A stretch of 32,236 bases of DNA from Anaerophaga thermohalophila DSM 12881 (GCF_000191885.1 NZ_AEWI01000047.1:1-32236); one strand, 5' to 3'; shown: positions 1 to 8,900, counted from the first letter of the stretch. Program-made: numbers and translations. The notes: generated from the letters alone by a model not told the origin.

Positions 1-278
1 TTTGATTTACTGAAAATGCAACCGGACAGAGTTAAATTTACATTCCCTTTGTTAGTTTAGAACCTTCAATTGACAATGCAAATTATTATTTTGTCACACC
101 TCAATTGGGGGTTATCTTAAAAAAATCCACAACTTGGCCTATTTATTCTGAACTAATACAACATTATCAGGATAAAAAGAATGTTTTTAACCTGTTATTG
201 TCGCTAATCTATAACAATAGGGATTTTTATAGTAATATTCCAGCAGAAAATCCGCCAATGCCACCACCAAATGAATAA
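1..278 (+). pseudogene. 3' end of an unknown protein gene, apparently frameshifted
   Basis: From about 36 to the stop TAA at 276-278 one frame reads as plausible protein, including residues EPSIDNANYYFVTPQL and ending NIPAENPPMPPPNE. That frame has a stop at 33-35. Bases 1-57 are open in a different frame (reading FDLLKMQPDRVKFTF) and stop at 58-60. The simplest reading is one gene that enters from the left and is broken by a single frameshift between about 33 and 57. I do not recognise the family. The gene is also cut by the window edge, so its length and start are unknown. A short intact gene starting without ATG is less likely. Confidence 0.4.
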
Positions 279-836
279 AGTAAAATATAAGAAACCTCCG
301 CCTTCTTTCATTACCGAATTTGTAACCCAGCTAGCGCCGACCTGACTGCCGTCAGGCAGGCATGTTGTCGGTACGACAAGCCATGAAAAAGAAAAGATAA
401 TTTTACATAAAAAACCAATGTTCAGAACTCCTGACCCTAATTTTAAATATCAACAAATTATACTGTGAGCGGGCATAATCTGAGCTTTTATTTCTTATTC
501 GTCATTGCGAATGAAATGAAGCAATCTCTTGATATTAAAACAGATTGCTTCGTCGTTCCTCCTCGCAATGACGTGGTAAAAAGTTCAGTTTATAACCATT
601 TGTAGTATAGAAGTTTTTGTCCGTGAAGTAGATTTGTCGTATTTTTGTGACATAGCAGAAAAAATGGGTTGAAAGTAAATCCGCTCAAGCGGACATGTTG
701 TCTGGCCGGAAAAATTATTTACAGTTATTAAGCATGAAATTTACCAAACATTTTTACCATATCGTCCATGCTTCAACTTCGCTCAACACAGGCCTCGGTA
801 GCAGCAGTTATACCTGTCTGCCAAAGCCTAAGGATT
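279..836. other. Gene-free stretch with small hairpins and one palindromic repeat
   Basis: No convincing coding region is seen. Two adjacent small hairpins occur near 341-377: CCTGAC-TGCC-GTCAGG and TTGTCG-GTA-CGACAA. A further short inverted repeat, TCCGC-TCAA-GCGGA, lies near 680-693. The palindromic repeat at 501-572 is listed separately. The 69-codon ORF that starts at 695 crosses the left end of the insertion sequence and has no recognisable content. Confidence 0.5.
501..572. repeat. Palindromic interspersed repeat (GTCATTGCGA ends)
   Basis: The element begins GTCATTGCGA and ends with its exact complement TCGCAATGAC. Inside, GAAGCAATCT near 518-528 pairs with AGATTGCTTC at 542-551, so the whole 72 bp can fold into a long imperfect hairpin. 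A diverged relative with arms built around CGAAGAATCT and AATGAC is at 9152-9221. Similar elements recur in many Bacteroidota genomes. It carries no gene, so it is probably a non-autonomous MITE-like or REP-like unit. Confidence 0.6.
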
Positions 837-2102
837 CGTTACGAAATAAAATGACCGTTATTGAGGTAGAATACTATAATTCCATTCACCGTGAAATGAG
901 TTAGGTATAAGGTTTATCTCTTCCATTTTGTTTTCCTTAATTTTTATTCCTGTTCTGTATTCCGTGCTATCTAATTCGCAGTCAACTTTTAAACCTTTTG
1001 CTATTTGCGTCGCCCCAATTAATTGAACAATAACCTCATAACTCACCAATGGCCTTCCTCTCCAGTTTTTTGAAATATATGAAAAAAGCCTGTGCTCTAT
1101 CTTGTTCCATTTACTAGTACCAGGCGGAAAATGTACAACTTCAATTGCCATTCCTAATTCATTTGATAAATTTTGCAATTCATATTTCCAAAGCTTGCCT
1201 TTTGAGCTGTTACTGCCGCCCCCATCTGCTGTAATAAGTAGGGAGGTGGCCTTGTTATGATAATATATTCCCATATTGTACCACCAATTCTTTATGCTTT
1301 GAACTGCAAATTCAGCAGTATCTTTTGTTATTCCAATGTTTACCCAGCCGTTATTTTTCTTGAGGTCATAAATTCCATAAGGTATTGCCACCCCTTCTGC
1401 ATCTGTCAAAAAATCATAGGCATTCACTTCTTCCGGGAAACCCTTTGGTTGCCATTCCGTACCATTGTTTTTATAATTCCCGATTAACTCTCTTTTCTTT
1501 GCATCTACAGATATTACCGGCTGTTGTTCAGAAAAGTAACATTCAACCCGCCGATTAATAAACTCAAACTGCGCATTTCTATCTTTATGCCCTTTACCCT
1601 CAAAGGTTTTCCTGTTGGCTTGCAAACTAAAACCCTTCTCTTTTAAAGATTCCCCTACAATTCTATAACTAATGTCCAATCCTTGCTTTTTCAGCTCAGC
1701 CTCAATATTTCTAAGGCTCTTACTGACCCATTGAAGCGGGGATTGGGGCTCTCCTCGGGTATACGGTTCTATAAACCGTTCAATATAAGACCAAACCTCT
1801 TCTGTGATTTTTCTTTTCCTTCCTCCCCCTTTTTTCCTTAATTGGTGATCTAATCCAATTGGATTTCCCGAGTCTATTTCTTTTATCCCTTTATTTATCG
1901 TGTTATGCGAAACACCAGCCAGTTTTTCAATCCTGGTCTTTCCGCCACGGCCAAGGTATTTTGATTCAGCAGCTAAGTATATTCGTTTTTGCTGCTCGTT
2001 TAAAATTGGTAAAATCACATCAAGTTTCTCAAGTAATTTATTATCCTCTTCCATTACGTAAAGATAGAAAATAAATATCAAACCGTCAATTTATTTCGTA
2101 AC
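837..2102. mobile_element. Insertion sequence, ISAzo13 family
   Basis: The transposase gene is bracketed by terminal inverted repeats. The left end, 838-855, reads GTTACGAAATAAAATGAC. The complement of 2085-2102 reads GTTACGAAATAAATTGAC, so 17 of 18 bases match. ATT occurs immediately outside on both sides (834-836 and 2103-2105) and could be a 3-bp target duplication, although that places the boundary one base outside the left repeat. The element is about 1.27 kb, carries one gene and looks intact. Its right end lies five bases from the stop codon of the neighbouring secreted-protein gene. Confidence 0.7.
858..2054 (-). CDS. ISAzo13-family transposase
   Basis: This is a DDE-type transposase that would cut and join the ends of the surrounding insertion sequence. 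The start is taken at the internal Met of MEEDNKLLEK (2054) rather than the longer reading from 2081, because the extra MIFIFYLYV leader looks non-coding; this gives 398 residues. A helix-turn-helix-like N-terminus (KLAGVSHNTINKGIKEI) is followed by a GGGRKRK basic patch. The catalytic core has ISVDAKKREL (first Asp), LLITADGGGSN (second Asp) and WNKIEHRLFSY (Glu), which is typical of the Rhodopirellula-type/ISAzo13 family. No frameshift or stop is seen and inverted repeats are present on both sides, so the copy may be functional. Confidence 0.88.
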   Translation of the reverse strand: MEEDNKLLEKLDVILPILNEQQKRIYLAAESKYLGRGGKTRIEKLAGVSHNTINKGIKEIDSGNPIGLDHQLRKKGGGRKRKITEEVWSYIERFIEPYTRGEPQSPLQWVSKSLRNIEAELKKQGLDISYRIVGESLKEKGFSLQANRKTFEGKGHKDRNAQFEFINRRVECYFSEQQPVISVDAKKRELIGNYKNNGTEWQPKGFPEEVNAYDFLTDAEGVAIPYGIYDLKKNNGWVNIGITKDTAEFAVQSIKNWWYNMGIYYHNKATSLLITADGGGSNSSKGKLWKYELQNLSNELGMAIEVVHFPPGTSKWNKIEHRLFSYISKNWRGRPLVSYEVIVQLIGATQIAKGLKVDCELDSTEYRTGIKIKENKMEEINLIPNSFHGEWNYSILPQ

Positions 2103-2107
2103 ATTTA

Positions 2108-2791
2108 CTAATTATTATTAAGACTCTCCATATCTTTATTGTAAATATTTATTAATTCAATAACATCAACGTGCTTGAATTCCTTACTTTTTATACGTTC
2201 AACTAATTCAGGATCATCTGCCAAAAGCATTTCAGACCTTTTTATAAGCATTTTATTAAGCCCAAACATAGTTCCTGAATTACTTGTTTGAGTGAATATA
2301 GTTGCCACTTGTTCCCCTCTCTTTCTGATGTAATAGTTATACGTAGGTAACGTCCCTTGTTGATAAGTTGCCTCAACCAATATGTTTCCGGACTTATGCG
2401 TTTTATACCCATTGGCAGCCAAATATAAAGTAGCGTAACCCTCGGTCATAACCATCAAAAAAAACTTACGATTAGAAATGTTGGGCTCATCAGCTTTTCG
2501 TCTCACATCTACTTTTAAATTATCAAACCGATAAATTTTATTTGTTTTCGTTTTAACCAAAATGGAAGCGATTAATTCACTATCAATAGTTTGGGCTTTA
2601 GCTTTCTTCTCTGTTTTAAATGAAATGTTATTCTTACGAGGAATATTTGGGACTTTTACAAAGCCTTCCATAACACTTCCATCTTCAAGAAGAATTTTTC
2701 CCTCAAGATATTTATTTCCACCAATACTAATAGCATAGGTTAACGAGGCCGTCAGAAGAGCCAACACTAATAAAAGAATTCTCTTGTTCAT
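2108..2791 (-). CDS. Secreted protein of unknown function
   Basis: The 227-residue product starts with a clear signal peptide (MNKRILLLVLALLTASLTYA) and should be exported. The mature part begins GGNKYLEGKILLEDGSVMEGFV, a pattern seen in Bacteroidota exported proteins that open with a small beta-rich region. It continues with charged, beta-rich sequence (YRFDNLKVDVRRK, YATLYLAANGYKTHKSG) and ends in a hydrophilic helix (DPELVERIKSKEFKHVDVIELI). I see no catalytic motif and no lipobox. It is a lone gene, with the insertion sequence five bases beyond its stop. The C-terminus may therefore have been altered by that insertion, although its final residues look natural. Confidence 0.65.
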   Translation of the reverse strand: MNKRILLLVLALLTASLTYAISIGGNKYLEGKILLEDGSVMEGFVKVPNIPRKNNISFKTEKKAKAQTIDSELIASILVKTKTNKIYRFDNLKVDVRRKADEPNISNRKFFLMVMTEGYATLYLAANGYKTHKSGNILVEATYQQGTLPTYNYYIRKRGEQVATIFTQTSNSGTMFGLNKMLIKRSEMLLADDPELVERIKSKEFKHVDVIELINIYNKDMESLNNN

Positions 2792-3605
2792 AAAGTTTGG
2801 TTTTTATAAACAGCCGCAACATATCAATACAAGGGCTATTCATCCGTATATAATTGATTTATTAAGGTCTGATGGAACTCGCATGATTGAGTTTTATACA
2901 TGTTCTTATGTGGCAAACCTTGCCATGCTCGTTTCATCTTAAATCTGATATCTAAAAATCTGATAATCTATTAAGGCAATCTTTGTCATGCTCGTTTCAT
3001 TTGTTATGCTTTTTAATAGTCCGCATTCTTCGGTAATGGAGTATGCCCCATTAAAGTTAATACCAACATTGCCAATGAAAAAACGGTCGATACGCACACA
3101 GTAAAAACGGCCATATCCGTTCACTCTTTTCTAATTCAGCCATGAAACTACAAAAATATATTAATTGTCACAACTGCCCGAACAAACTAAATAACAAAAA
3201 AGTCCAAAGATTCCTGTTTTTGAAGCAGCAAATTTCAAAAAAATAAAACAAGAATCTTATGCGCTCGACAAAGCTATAAAAGTCTCTTTGATAAGGGTTT
3301 GCCTCATTCATTTATACCCGGTTAGATTATATCATAAATGAGATACCGCTAACGGTGCAAAAAGCCGGAAAAGAATGGACAAGAACCCCGGATTCAAGCC
3401 AGGCAAAGTCAGACTTCTGAAAAAAAGGTTTTGCTAAATATGATAATTTCCAAAGATTTTATTGCTGAATTTCAACAGTTTATATTTTAACATCCGCCGG
3501 TTTTGATAAAAGTCCGGACAGGCATGATTGGAAATTACCAGCCGAACTAATAATTTTTATTAGTTAAAATTTTTTGTTTAACTTGCCTTGCAAAAAACTC
3601 AACCC
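2792..3605. other. Gene-free stretch upstream of yifB
   Basis: No gene is supported here. The stretch holds the 100-bp dispersed repeat at 2838-2937 and, just after it, a second partial unit (CATGCTCGTTTCAT near 2988-3001). A 61-codon ORF on the minus strand (3124-2939) runs through the repeat and is probably not a gene. The remainder, 3125-3605, is AT-rich with nothing recognisable. It should contain the yifB promoter, but I see no clean TAnnTTTG box. Confidence 0.5.
2838..2937 (+). repeat. 100-bp dispersed repeat, copy 1 (ATTCATCCGTATA...CATGCTCGTTTCAT)
   Basis: This sequence is shared with 21600-21698 in the same orientation. By eye about 85 of 100 positions match, including the blocks TTTATTAAGG, GATGGAACTCGCATG and AAACCTTGCCATGCTCGTTT. 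Partial copies of its ends occur at about 2975-3001, 9076-9105 and 9270-9320. It lies in a gene-free gap and has no credible ORF, so I treat it as a dispersed non-coding repeat of unknown origin. Confidence 0.7.
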
Positions 3606-5144
3606 ATGCTTGTTAAAACTTTTGGAGCTGCTGTTACCGGTATTGATGCCATTACCATTACCATCGAAGTCAATGTTACACGCGGCATAAGATTTTTTCT
3701 GGTCGGGCTTCCCGACAATGCTGTCAAAGAGAGCCAACAACGCATTGAATCAGTGTTCAAAGAGACCGGCCATAAATGGCCCGGAAAACGTATTGTTGTA
3801 AACATGGCTCCTGCCGATACCCGAAAGGAGGGTTCTGCTTACGACCTGCCCATTGCCGTTGGTGTGTTGGCTGCCGATGAACAAATCACCTCATCTCGTA
3901 TCAGCGATTTCATGATGATGGGAGAACTATCCCTCGACGGTTCAATTCATCCCATTAAAGGAGCTCTGCCGATTGCGTTGCAGGCCAAAGCCGATGGCTT
4001 CAAAGGATTTATTGTTCCCAAAGCCAATGCCCGTGAAGCTGCTGTAGTAAAAGGACTGAATATTTACGGGGTGGAATCGTTCCGGGAGGTAGTGGATTTT
4101 CTGACCGGCCGAAAAGAAATTGAACCGGTGGTAGTGGACACCGATGCAGAGTTTCTGAAAGAACAGGCGTGCAGTGAATTTGATTTTGCTGATGTTAAAG
4201 GTCAGGACAGCGTGAAACGGGCCCTGGAGATAGCAGCAGCAGGCGGCCATAATGTAATAATGATCGGGCCGCCCGGATCGGGAAAGTCCATGCTGGCCAA
4301 ACGCCTTCCCACTATTTTGCCACCTCTTACCCTCGATGAAGCGCTGGAAACCACAAAAATCCATTCAGTGGCCGGGAAACTGAATGGTCATATTTCTCTG
4401 CTGACACGAAGGCCTTTCAGGTCACCACATCATTCGGTGTCGGACGTAGCCCTGGTCGGCGGAGGTTCTTATCCTCAACCCGGGGAGATTTCTCTTGCCC
4501 ATAACGGGGTTTTATTTCTCGACGAGCTGCCTGAATTTAAACGCAGCGTTCTCGAGGTGATGCGACAGCCGCTGGAAGACCGCACCATATCTATCTCAAG
4601 GGCGCGTTTTACCATTGATTATCCTGCCAGCTTCATGATGGTAGCCAGCATGAATCCATGTCCCTGTGGCTACTACAACCATCCCGAAAAAACCTGCGTC
4701 TGCAGCCCGGGTGTTGTTCAAAAATATCTGAGCCGAATTTCCGGCCCTTTGCTCGACCGGATTGATATTCACATAGAAGTAGTACCGGTTCCTTTTGATA
4801 AACTTGCTGCCCAAAAACCCGCTGAAACCAGCAACACAGTGCGGGAACGCGTTATCAAAGCAAGAGCAATTCAGTCGGAACGGTTCAGGAAAACAAAAAA
4901 CGTACATTGCAACGCGCAAATGAATACGCGCCTGCTGACCAAATATGCAACGCCTGACCCGAGCGGACAAGCCATCCTTAAAAATGCCATGGAAAAACTC
5001 GACCTGTCGGCCAGGGCATACGACCGGATATTAAAGGTATCGCGAACCATTGCCGACCTTGAAGGATGCGAAAACATTGAAGCGCATCACGTAGCCGAAG
5101 CGGTACAGTACCGCAGTTTAGACCGCTCGGGATGGGCCGGATGA
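3606..5144 (+). CDS. yifB: YifB/ComM-family AAA+ ATPase (Mg-chelatase-like)
   Basis: The 512-residue product is an AAA+ protein of the YifB/ComM family, related to magnesium chelatase subunit I. In species where ComM has been studied it is a hexameric helicase aiding branch migration during natural transformation; that role here is inference. The ATG at 3606 is preferred over the TTG at 3588 because family members start with MLVKTFG-type sequence. The N-terminal domain (about 1-180) contains NMAPADTRKEGSAYDLPIA. Walker A is GPPGSGKS at 221-228, and Walker B is GVLFLDELPEF. The segment after it contains CPCGYYNHPEKTCVCSPG, with four Cys as usual in the family, and the sensor region GPLLDRIDIHIEV. 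Length is normal. It is a single gene, 197 bp ahead of ispD. Confidence 0.93.
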   Translation: MLVKTFGAAVTGIDAITITIEVNVTRGIRFFLVGLPDNAVKESQQRIESVFKETGHKWPGKRIVVNMAPADTRKEGSAYDLPIAVGVLAADEQITSSRISDFMMMGELSLDGSIHPIKGALPIALQAKADGFKGFIVPKANAREAAVVKGLNIYGVESFREVVDFLTGRKEIEPVVVDTDAEFLKEQACSEFDFADVKGQDSVKRALEIAAAGGHNVIMIGPPGSGKSMLAKRLPTILPPLTLDEALETTKIHSVAGKLNGHISLLTRRPFRSPHHSVSDVALVGGGSYPQPGEISLAHNGVLFLDELPEFKRSVLEVMRQPLEDRTISISRARFTIDYPASFMMVASMNPCPCGYYNHPEKTCVCSPGVVQKYLSRISGPLLDRIDIHIEVVPVPFDKLAAQKPAETSNTVRERVIKARAIQSERFRKTKNVHCNAQMNTRLLTKYATPDPSGQAILKNAMEKLDLSARAYDRILKVSRTIADLEGCENIEAHHVAEAVQYRSLDRSGWAG

Positions 5145-5283
5145 TACGGATGATACTAATTTTTTTGTTTCTTTGCTCAGCGCTGAACAATAAGCGGTAA
5201 CGCACGATTTGAAAATTTGAGAAATGCACTGTCAAACTATTAGCTATTAGCAATGTTTAGCGGAGTATTGTACCCGAATTTCC

Positions 5284-5307
5284 GGAAGCAAGCGGTCGTT
5301 TGCTTCC
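5284..5307. other. Perfect 8-bp-stem inverted repeat between yifB and ispD
   Basis: GGAAGCAA at 5284-5291 is the exact complement of TTGCTTCC at 5300-5307, around an 8-base loop. No T-tract follows on either strand, so it is not a classical intrinsic terminator. It sits 34 bp before ispD and could act in the leader of that mRNA or be a remnant of a repeat. AGCAAGCGG inside it recurs near 12764-12772, ahead of ispG. Confidence 0.4.
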
Positions 5308-5341
5308 AGGAATTTAGGATGCATCAGAAAACCAAATAAAA

Positions 5342-6043
5342 ATGTCCCTGAAGAAATCAGTCATCATTGTTGCCGGAGGTCGTGGCCTCAGAATGGGGAA
5401 AGACATTCCCAAACAGTTTATTGCGATTGGCGGAAGGCCCATCTTAATGCATACCATCGAATCATTTACCAGAAGGTATCCGGATATCAGAGTTGTCGTG
5501 GTTTTGCCTGATGACCAGTTTGATTATTGGAAAGCGCTTTGCCGGGATTATAATTTCACCATTGAATACCAACTGGCGGCGGGTGGCGAAACGAGGTATC
5601 ACAGTGTCAAAAACGGTCTGAAGCACATTGGCAATGCTGATCTGGTCGCCGTACATGACGGTGTCCGTCCTTTTGCAAGCAGGGAAACCATTGAGCGTTG
5701 CTTTCGTGCAGCCTTGGGAAATGGTGCTGCCATACCTGTTATGGAAGTCGTGGAGTCGCTCCGGGAAATTGATGAAGATGGTGCAAAAAGCCGTCGGGTG
5801 ATACGCAGCAATTACAGAACAGTTCAAACACCACAGGTTTTCAGAACTGCCATCATCCGCAACGCTTATGAATTACCCTTTAGCAACGAATTTACAGACG
5901 ATGCCTCGGTGGTCGAAGCAGCCGGATACAACATCACCCTCGTAGATGGAAATCCTGAAAATATCAAGATCACTTCGCCTTTCGATTTGATAATAGCCGA
6001 GGCTGTTTTATCAGGCATTGCTGAAAAACACAAACCGCATTAA
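5342..6043 (+). CDS. ispD: 2-C-methyl-D-erythritol 4-phosphate cytidylyltransferase
   Basis: The enzyme joins CTP to 2-C-methyl-D-erythritol 4-phosphate to give CDP-ME in the cytosolic MEP pathway of isoprenoid synthesis. The 233 residues match the usual length. The N-terminal nucleotide-binding signature is VAGGRGLRMGKDIPKQF (about 10-26), with the Arg and Lys expected to contact CTP. VAVHDGVRPF and TDDASVVEAAG follow, and the C-terminus has the family's NPENIKITSPFDL. It appears to be a single gene, with nothing on + until 10355. It is convergent with the minus-strand lpxH cluster (15 bp gap to the small ORF). IspG of the same pathway is encoded 6.8 kb downstream, not in the same operon. 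Confidence 0.95.
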   Translation: MSLKKSVIIVAGGRGLRMGKDIPKQFIAIGGRPILMHTIESFTRRYPDIRVVVVLPDDQFDYWKALCRDYNFTIEYQLAAGGETRYHSVKNGLKHIGNADLVAVHDGVRPFASRETIERCFRAALGNGAAIPVMEVVESLREIDEDGAKSRRVIRSNYRTVQTPQVFRTAIIRNAYELPFSNEFTDDASVVEAAGYNITLVDGNPENIKITSPFDLIIAEAVLSGIAEKHKPH

Positions 6044-6058
6044 ATTTCGGTACGTGAT

Positions 6059-6313
6059 TCAGCTCTTTGTTGAAAAGGTCTCCCCTTGCCAGAGGTTAAG
6101 ATGGCCTTCCGTATCGGTACGTGTCACATGTTTCATCATCCCGACAGGTTTATCGCTTTCCACAGTCTCAAGCATTACAGCTCCGACACCATCGGCAACT
6201 ATCACGGAATCGCAGTCGTGAGGGTCCATAGCACGACTAAGGGTGTCAGCATCTGTTCCCAAAGCACTACTTTTATCATCCCCAGACTTAAGGCGGTAAT
6301 TGGCTTGTATCAT
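6059..6313 (-). CDS. Small hypothetical protein, ATGA-coupled to lpxH
   Basis: This is an 84-codon reading frame whose ATG overlaps the lpxH stop codon in an ATGA arrangement, the kind of overlap that supports translational coupling. The product is hydrophilic and acidic in the middle (TDADTLSRAMDPHDCDSVIVADGVG), with no signal peptide, membrane segment or family signature that I recognise. It ends 15 bp before the end of the convergent ispD. The coupling is the main reason to keep it. It could instead be a chance ORF in a short intergenic region. Confidence 0.4.
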   Translation of the reverse strand: MIQANYRLKSGDDKSSALGTDADTLSRAMDPHDCDSVIVADGVGAVMLETVESDKPVGMMKHVTRTDTEGHLNLWQGETFSTKS

Positions 6314-7101
6314 GGTCTGTTTTCATCCAGAGCCCCCGAAGGTGATATCACAGGCCACTGCTTTAACTCAAAAGTTTCTCCATCCCAAACAGCATAGGTG
6401 TATAACTTAACCCAGTCGCCCAGATAACAAACACGGCTGTTTGTGCCGACAGGAAAATCTATGGCCACATGGCGGTGTCCATAAATAAAGAAATCAAAAT
6501 GTTCCTGCTTAAGTTTCTTTTTGGAAAATTGTATCAGCCACTCCCCTTCTTCGCCCTGGAAGGTAGCTTTTTCAGAATCCTGATTATTCTCACGACTTTT
6601 TCGGGACCAAAAACGTGCCATAGAAACGCCGAGGTCGGGATGTACCCACCGAAACAGCCATTGTGCTGTTTTGTTTGTAAATACTGCTTTTAAGCGTTTA
6701 TAAGCTTTTTCATCGGGGGTAAGACCATCTCCATGAGCAAGAAAGAATTTTTTCCCATAAAGGGTAGCTATGTAAGGCTCTTTGTGCACTATTACGCCCG
6801 TCTCCTGCGGCAAATAATCAAATACCCAAATGTCGTGATTCCCGGTAAAGAAATGAACGGAAATTCCGCCATCTGTCAGTTCACAGAGCTTTCCAATAAA
6901 ACGTGCATAGCCTCGGGGAATGACATGGCGATACTCGAACCAGAAATCAAAAATATCACCCATGAGATAAACCTCACTTGCATCGTTTTTGATACTGTCG
7001 AGCCATGCAACAAACCGCTTTTCATGTTCGCGATGGTTACTGATGTTTGGTGCTCCCAAATGCACATCGGAAGCAAAGTATATTTTCTTTTTCTGCTCCA
7101 A
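6310..7101 (-). CDS. lpxH: UDP-2,3-diacylglucosamine diphosphatase (LpxH-type metallophosphoesterase)
   Basis: This hydrolase would cleave the pyrophosphate of UDP-2,3-diacylglucosamine to give lipid X and UMP in lipid A synthesis, at the inner face of the cytoplasmic membrane. All five metallophosphoesterase blocks are present: SDVHLG near 11-16, GDIFDFW, GNHD, HGDG and GHRH. The 263 residues are slightly longer than enterobacterial LpxH, as is common in Bacteroidota. It lies downstream of obgE on the same strand after a 217-bp gap and is followed by an overlapping small ORF. The related LpxG/LpxI solutions are unrelated in sequence. A general UDP-diacylglucosamine-like phosphoesterase cannot be excluded from sequence alone. 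Confidence 0.88.
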   Translation of the reverse strand: MEQKKKIYFASDVHLGAPNISNHREHEKRFVAWLDSIKNDASEVYLMGDIFDFWFEYRHVIPRGYARFIGKLCELTDGGISVHFFTGNHDIWVFDYLPQETGVIVHKEPYIATLYGKKFFLAHGDGLTPDEKAYKRLKAVFTNKTAQWLFRWVHPDLGVSMARFWSRKSRENNQDSEKATFQGEEGEWLIQFSKKKLKQEHFDFFIYGHRHVAIDFPVGTNSRVCYLGDWVKLYTYAVWDGETFELKQWPVISPSGALDENRP

Positions 7102-7318
7102 AACCGGATTTTCCGTTTTTTTTTATTTTCAGCGGACAAAGATATCTCTTTTAAATTTGATTCACCAAAAAGCAGAAAGAGTTGTAGCGACTTATTAAGC
7201 AACAGAATATAATGATCAAATATTCAACCGGGACAGAGCACTAAACCGGACTTTGCAACAGCCAACAAACCAAGCCAAAACCGGCATTCAAATGCAATTA
7301 TGAGTGCGGTATAAAAAG

Positions 7319-8320
7319 TCAAGCCAGGCTGGCATTTCCCAATTCTTTCCAAAGCATATCTTTAAGTTCCGAAAGCCCCTTTTGGGTGACTGAAGAGATA
7401 AACACCCAGGGCACATCGGGCAATTCCTGTTCTATTTCGTACTGCAACTCATCATCTATCAAATCGGACTTGGTGATTGCAAGTAATCGCTTTTTATCAA
7501 GTAATTCAGGGTTGTACTGCCTCAGCTCATCCAGAAGAATTTTATATTCCTGTCCGATATCTTTGCTGTCGGCCGGAACCATGAAGAGCAAAACAGAATT
7601 TCGTTCTATATGACGAAGGAACCGCAAGCCAAGGCCTTTCCCCTCATGTGCTCCTTCAATAATGCCCGGAATATCAGCCATAACGAAAGAACGATGTTCC
7701 CTGTATTGGACAATTCCCAGGTTTGGAACAAGTGTTGTGAAAGGATAGTTGGCGATCTCGGGCCTGGCAGCACTCATTACCGACAGAAGTGTAGATTTTC
7801 CGGCATTGGGAAATCCAACCAGGCCCACATCTGCCAGCACTTTCAGTTCGAGTATGACAGACATTTCCGACTCGGGCTCGCCGGGTTGAGCATAACGGGG
7901 TGTCTGATTGGTTGCCGATTTAAAATGAACATTTCCCAGTCCGCCTTTGCCCCCGCGTACCAGGATACGCTCCTCATCGTGTTCGGTGATTTCGAACAAC
8001 ACTTCACCGGTCTCAGCATTTTTAGCGACAGTTCCCAGAGGTACTTCAATGTAAGCATCTTTTCCGGCGGCACCGGTTGAGGTTTGTTTTCCCCCGGACA
8101 CACCATGTCCGGCAAAAATATGCCGCTGATACTTCAGATGAAGTAATGTCCACGTATTACGGTTACCACGTACTATTACATGTCCGCCGCGTCCTCCGTC
8201 ACCACCATCGGGCCCACCCTTGGCTACAAACTTTTCGCGCCGCAAATGACGAGACCCGGCCCCTCCTCTGCCGGAACGGCAATATATTTTCACATAATCT
8301 ACAAAGTTTGATCCCGACAT
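7319..8320 (-). CDS. obgE: GTPase Obg/CgtA
   Basis: Obg is an essential ribosome-associated GTPase needed for 50S maturation and stress signalling. The 333-residue product has the glycine-rich Obg fold at the N-terminus (about 1-158; e.g. [15 protein letters not shown] and [12 protein letters not shown]). A G domain follows with G1 GFPNAGKST, switch [11 protein letters not shown]3 DIPGIIEGA and the G4 motif TKSD. The extra C-terminal OCT domain of Firmicutes Obg is absent, as usual for this phylum. The gene begins 7 bp after the adk stop, so the two are almost certainly co-transcribed. Confidence 0.96.
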   Translation of the reverse strand: MSGSNFVDYVKIYCRSGRGGAGSRHLRREKFVAKGGPDGGDGGRGGHVIVRGNRNTWTLLHLKYQRHIFAGHGVSGGKQTSTGAAGKDAYIEVPLGTVAKNAETGEVLFEITEHDEERILVRGGKGGLGNVHFKSATNQTPRYAQPGEPESEMSVILELKVLADVGLVGFPNAGKSTLLSVMSAARPEIANYPFTTLVPNLGIVQYREHRSFVMADIPGIIEGAHEGKGLGLRFLRHIERNSVLLFMVPADSKDIGQEYKILLDELRQYNPELLDKKRLLAITKSDLIDDELQYEIEQELPDVPWVFISSVTQKGLSELKDMLWKELGNASLA

Positions 8321-8327
8321 GAGCGGT

Positions 8328-8900
8328 TTATTTTACAGAGTCAATAACTTCACAAATCCGTCCAAAAATATCATCTATCTCTCCTTCACCGGAAATGGGA
8401 CGGTAGGTTCCTTCTTTTTTATAGAAATCAATCACCGGAGCGGTTTGCTCTTCATAAACGTTGATGCGCTTTTCTATGGTTTCCGGATTATCGTCGGAAC
8501 GCCCGGAAACCTGCCCTCTTTTCACCAGCCGGTCGATGAGCTCCTGCCGCTTAACCTCAAGGTTAAGCATCACATTTACCTCCCCGCCTCTTTTCTGAAG
8601 CATCTTTTTCAGAGCTTTGGCCTGTTCCACGGTGCGCGGGAACCCGTCAAAGATGACACCGTCAACATTCTGAAGAGATTCCAGCTTTTTCTCGAGCATG
8701 CCGATAATCGTATCATCCGGAACCAACTCACCCTTATCGATAAACGATTTAGCTGTTTTTCCAAGATCGGTTTCCGCTTTTATTTCGTTGCGCAGAATAT
8801 CACCGGTTGAGATATGGGCAAACCCGTATTTCTCAATCATTTTTTCGCTTTGTGTTCCTTTCCCTGAGCCGGGAGGTCCGAAAATAACAATATTCACCAT
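8328..8900 (-). CDS. adk: Adenylate kinase (short, zinc-free form)
   Basis: It interconverts ATP plus AMP with two ADP in the cytosol. The P-loop is [14 protein letters not shown] (7-20), the AMP-binding region is [11 protein letters not shown], and the LID-proximal region reads [18 protein letters not shown]. The 190-residue length and absence of the four-Cys LID insert place it in the short type. It is first in a tight pair with obgE. In many Bacteroidota hpt lies directly upstream. Here hpt is also the next gene upstream, but a 489-bp repeat-filled gap separates them. Confidence 0.96.
   Translation of the reverse strand: MVNIVIFGPPGSGKGTQSEKMIEKYGFAHISTGDILRNEIKAETDLGKTAKSFIDKGELVPDDTIIGMLEKKLESLQNVDGVIFDGFPRTVEQAKALKKMLQKRGGEVNVMLNLEVKRQELIDRLVKRGQVSGRSDDNPETIEKRINVYEEQTAPVIDFYKKEGTYRPISGEGEIDDIFGRICEVIDSVK

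Noticed and set aside
695..904. 69-codon plus-strand ORF
   Set aside because: It runs across the left inverted repeat of the insertion sequence and the end of the transposase gene, and has no protein-like features.
2939..3124. 61-codon minus-strand ORF
   Set aside because: Its last third is translated from the dispersed repeat region, there is no recognisable family, and no ribosome-binding or operon context supports it.
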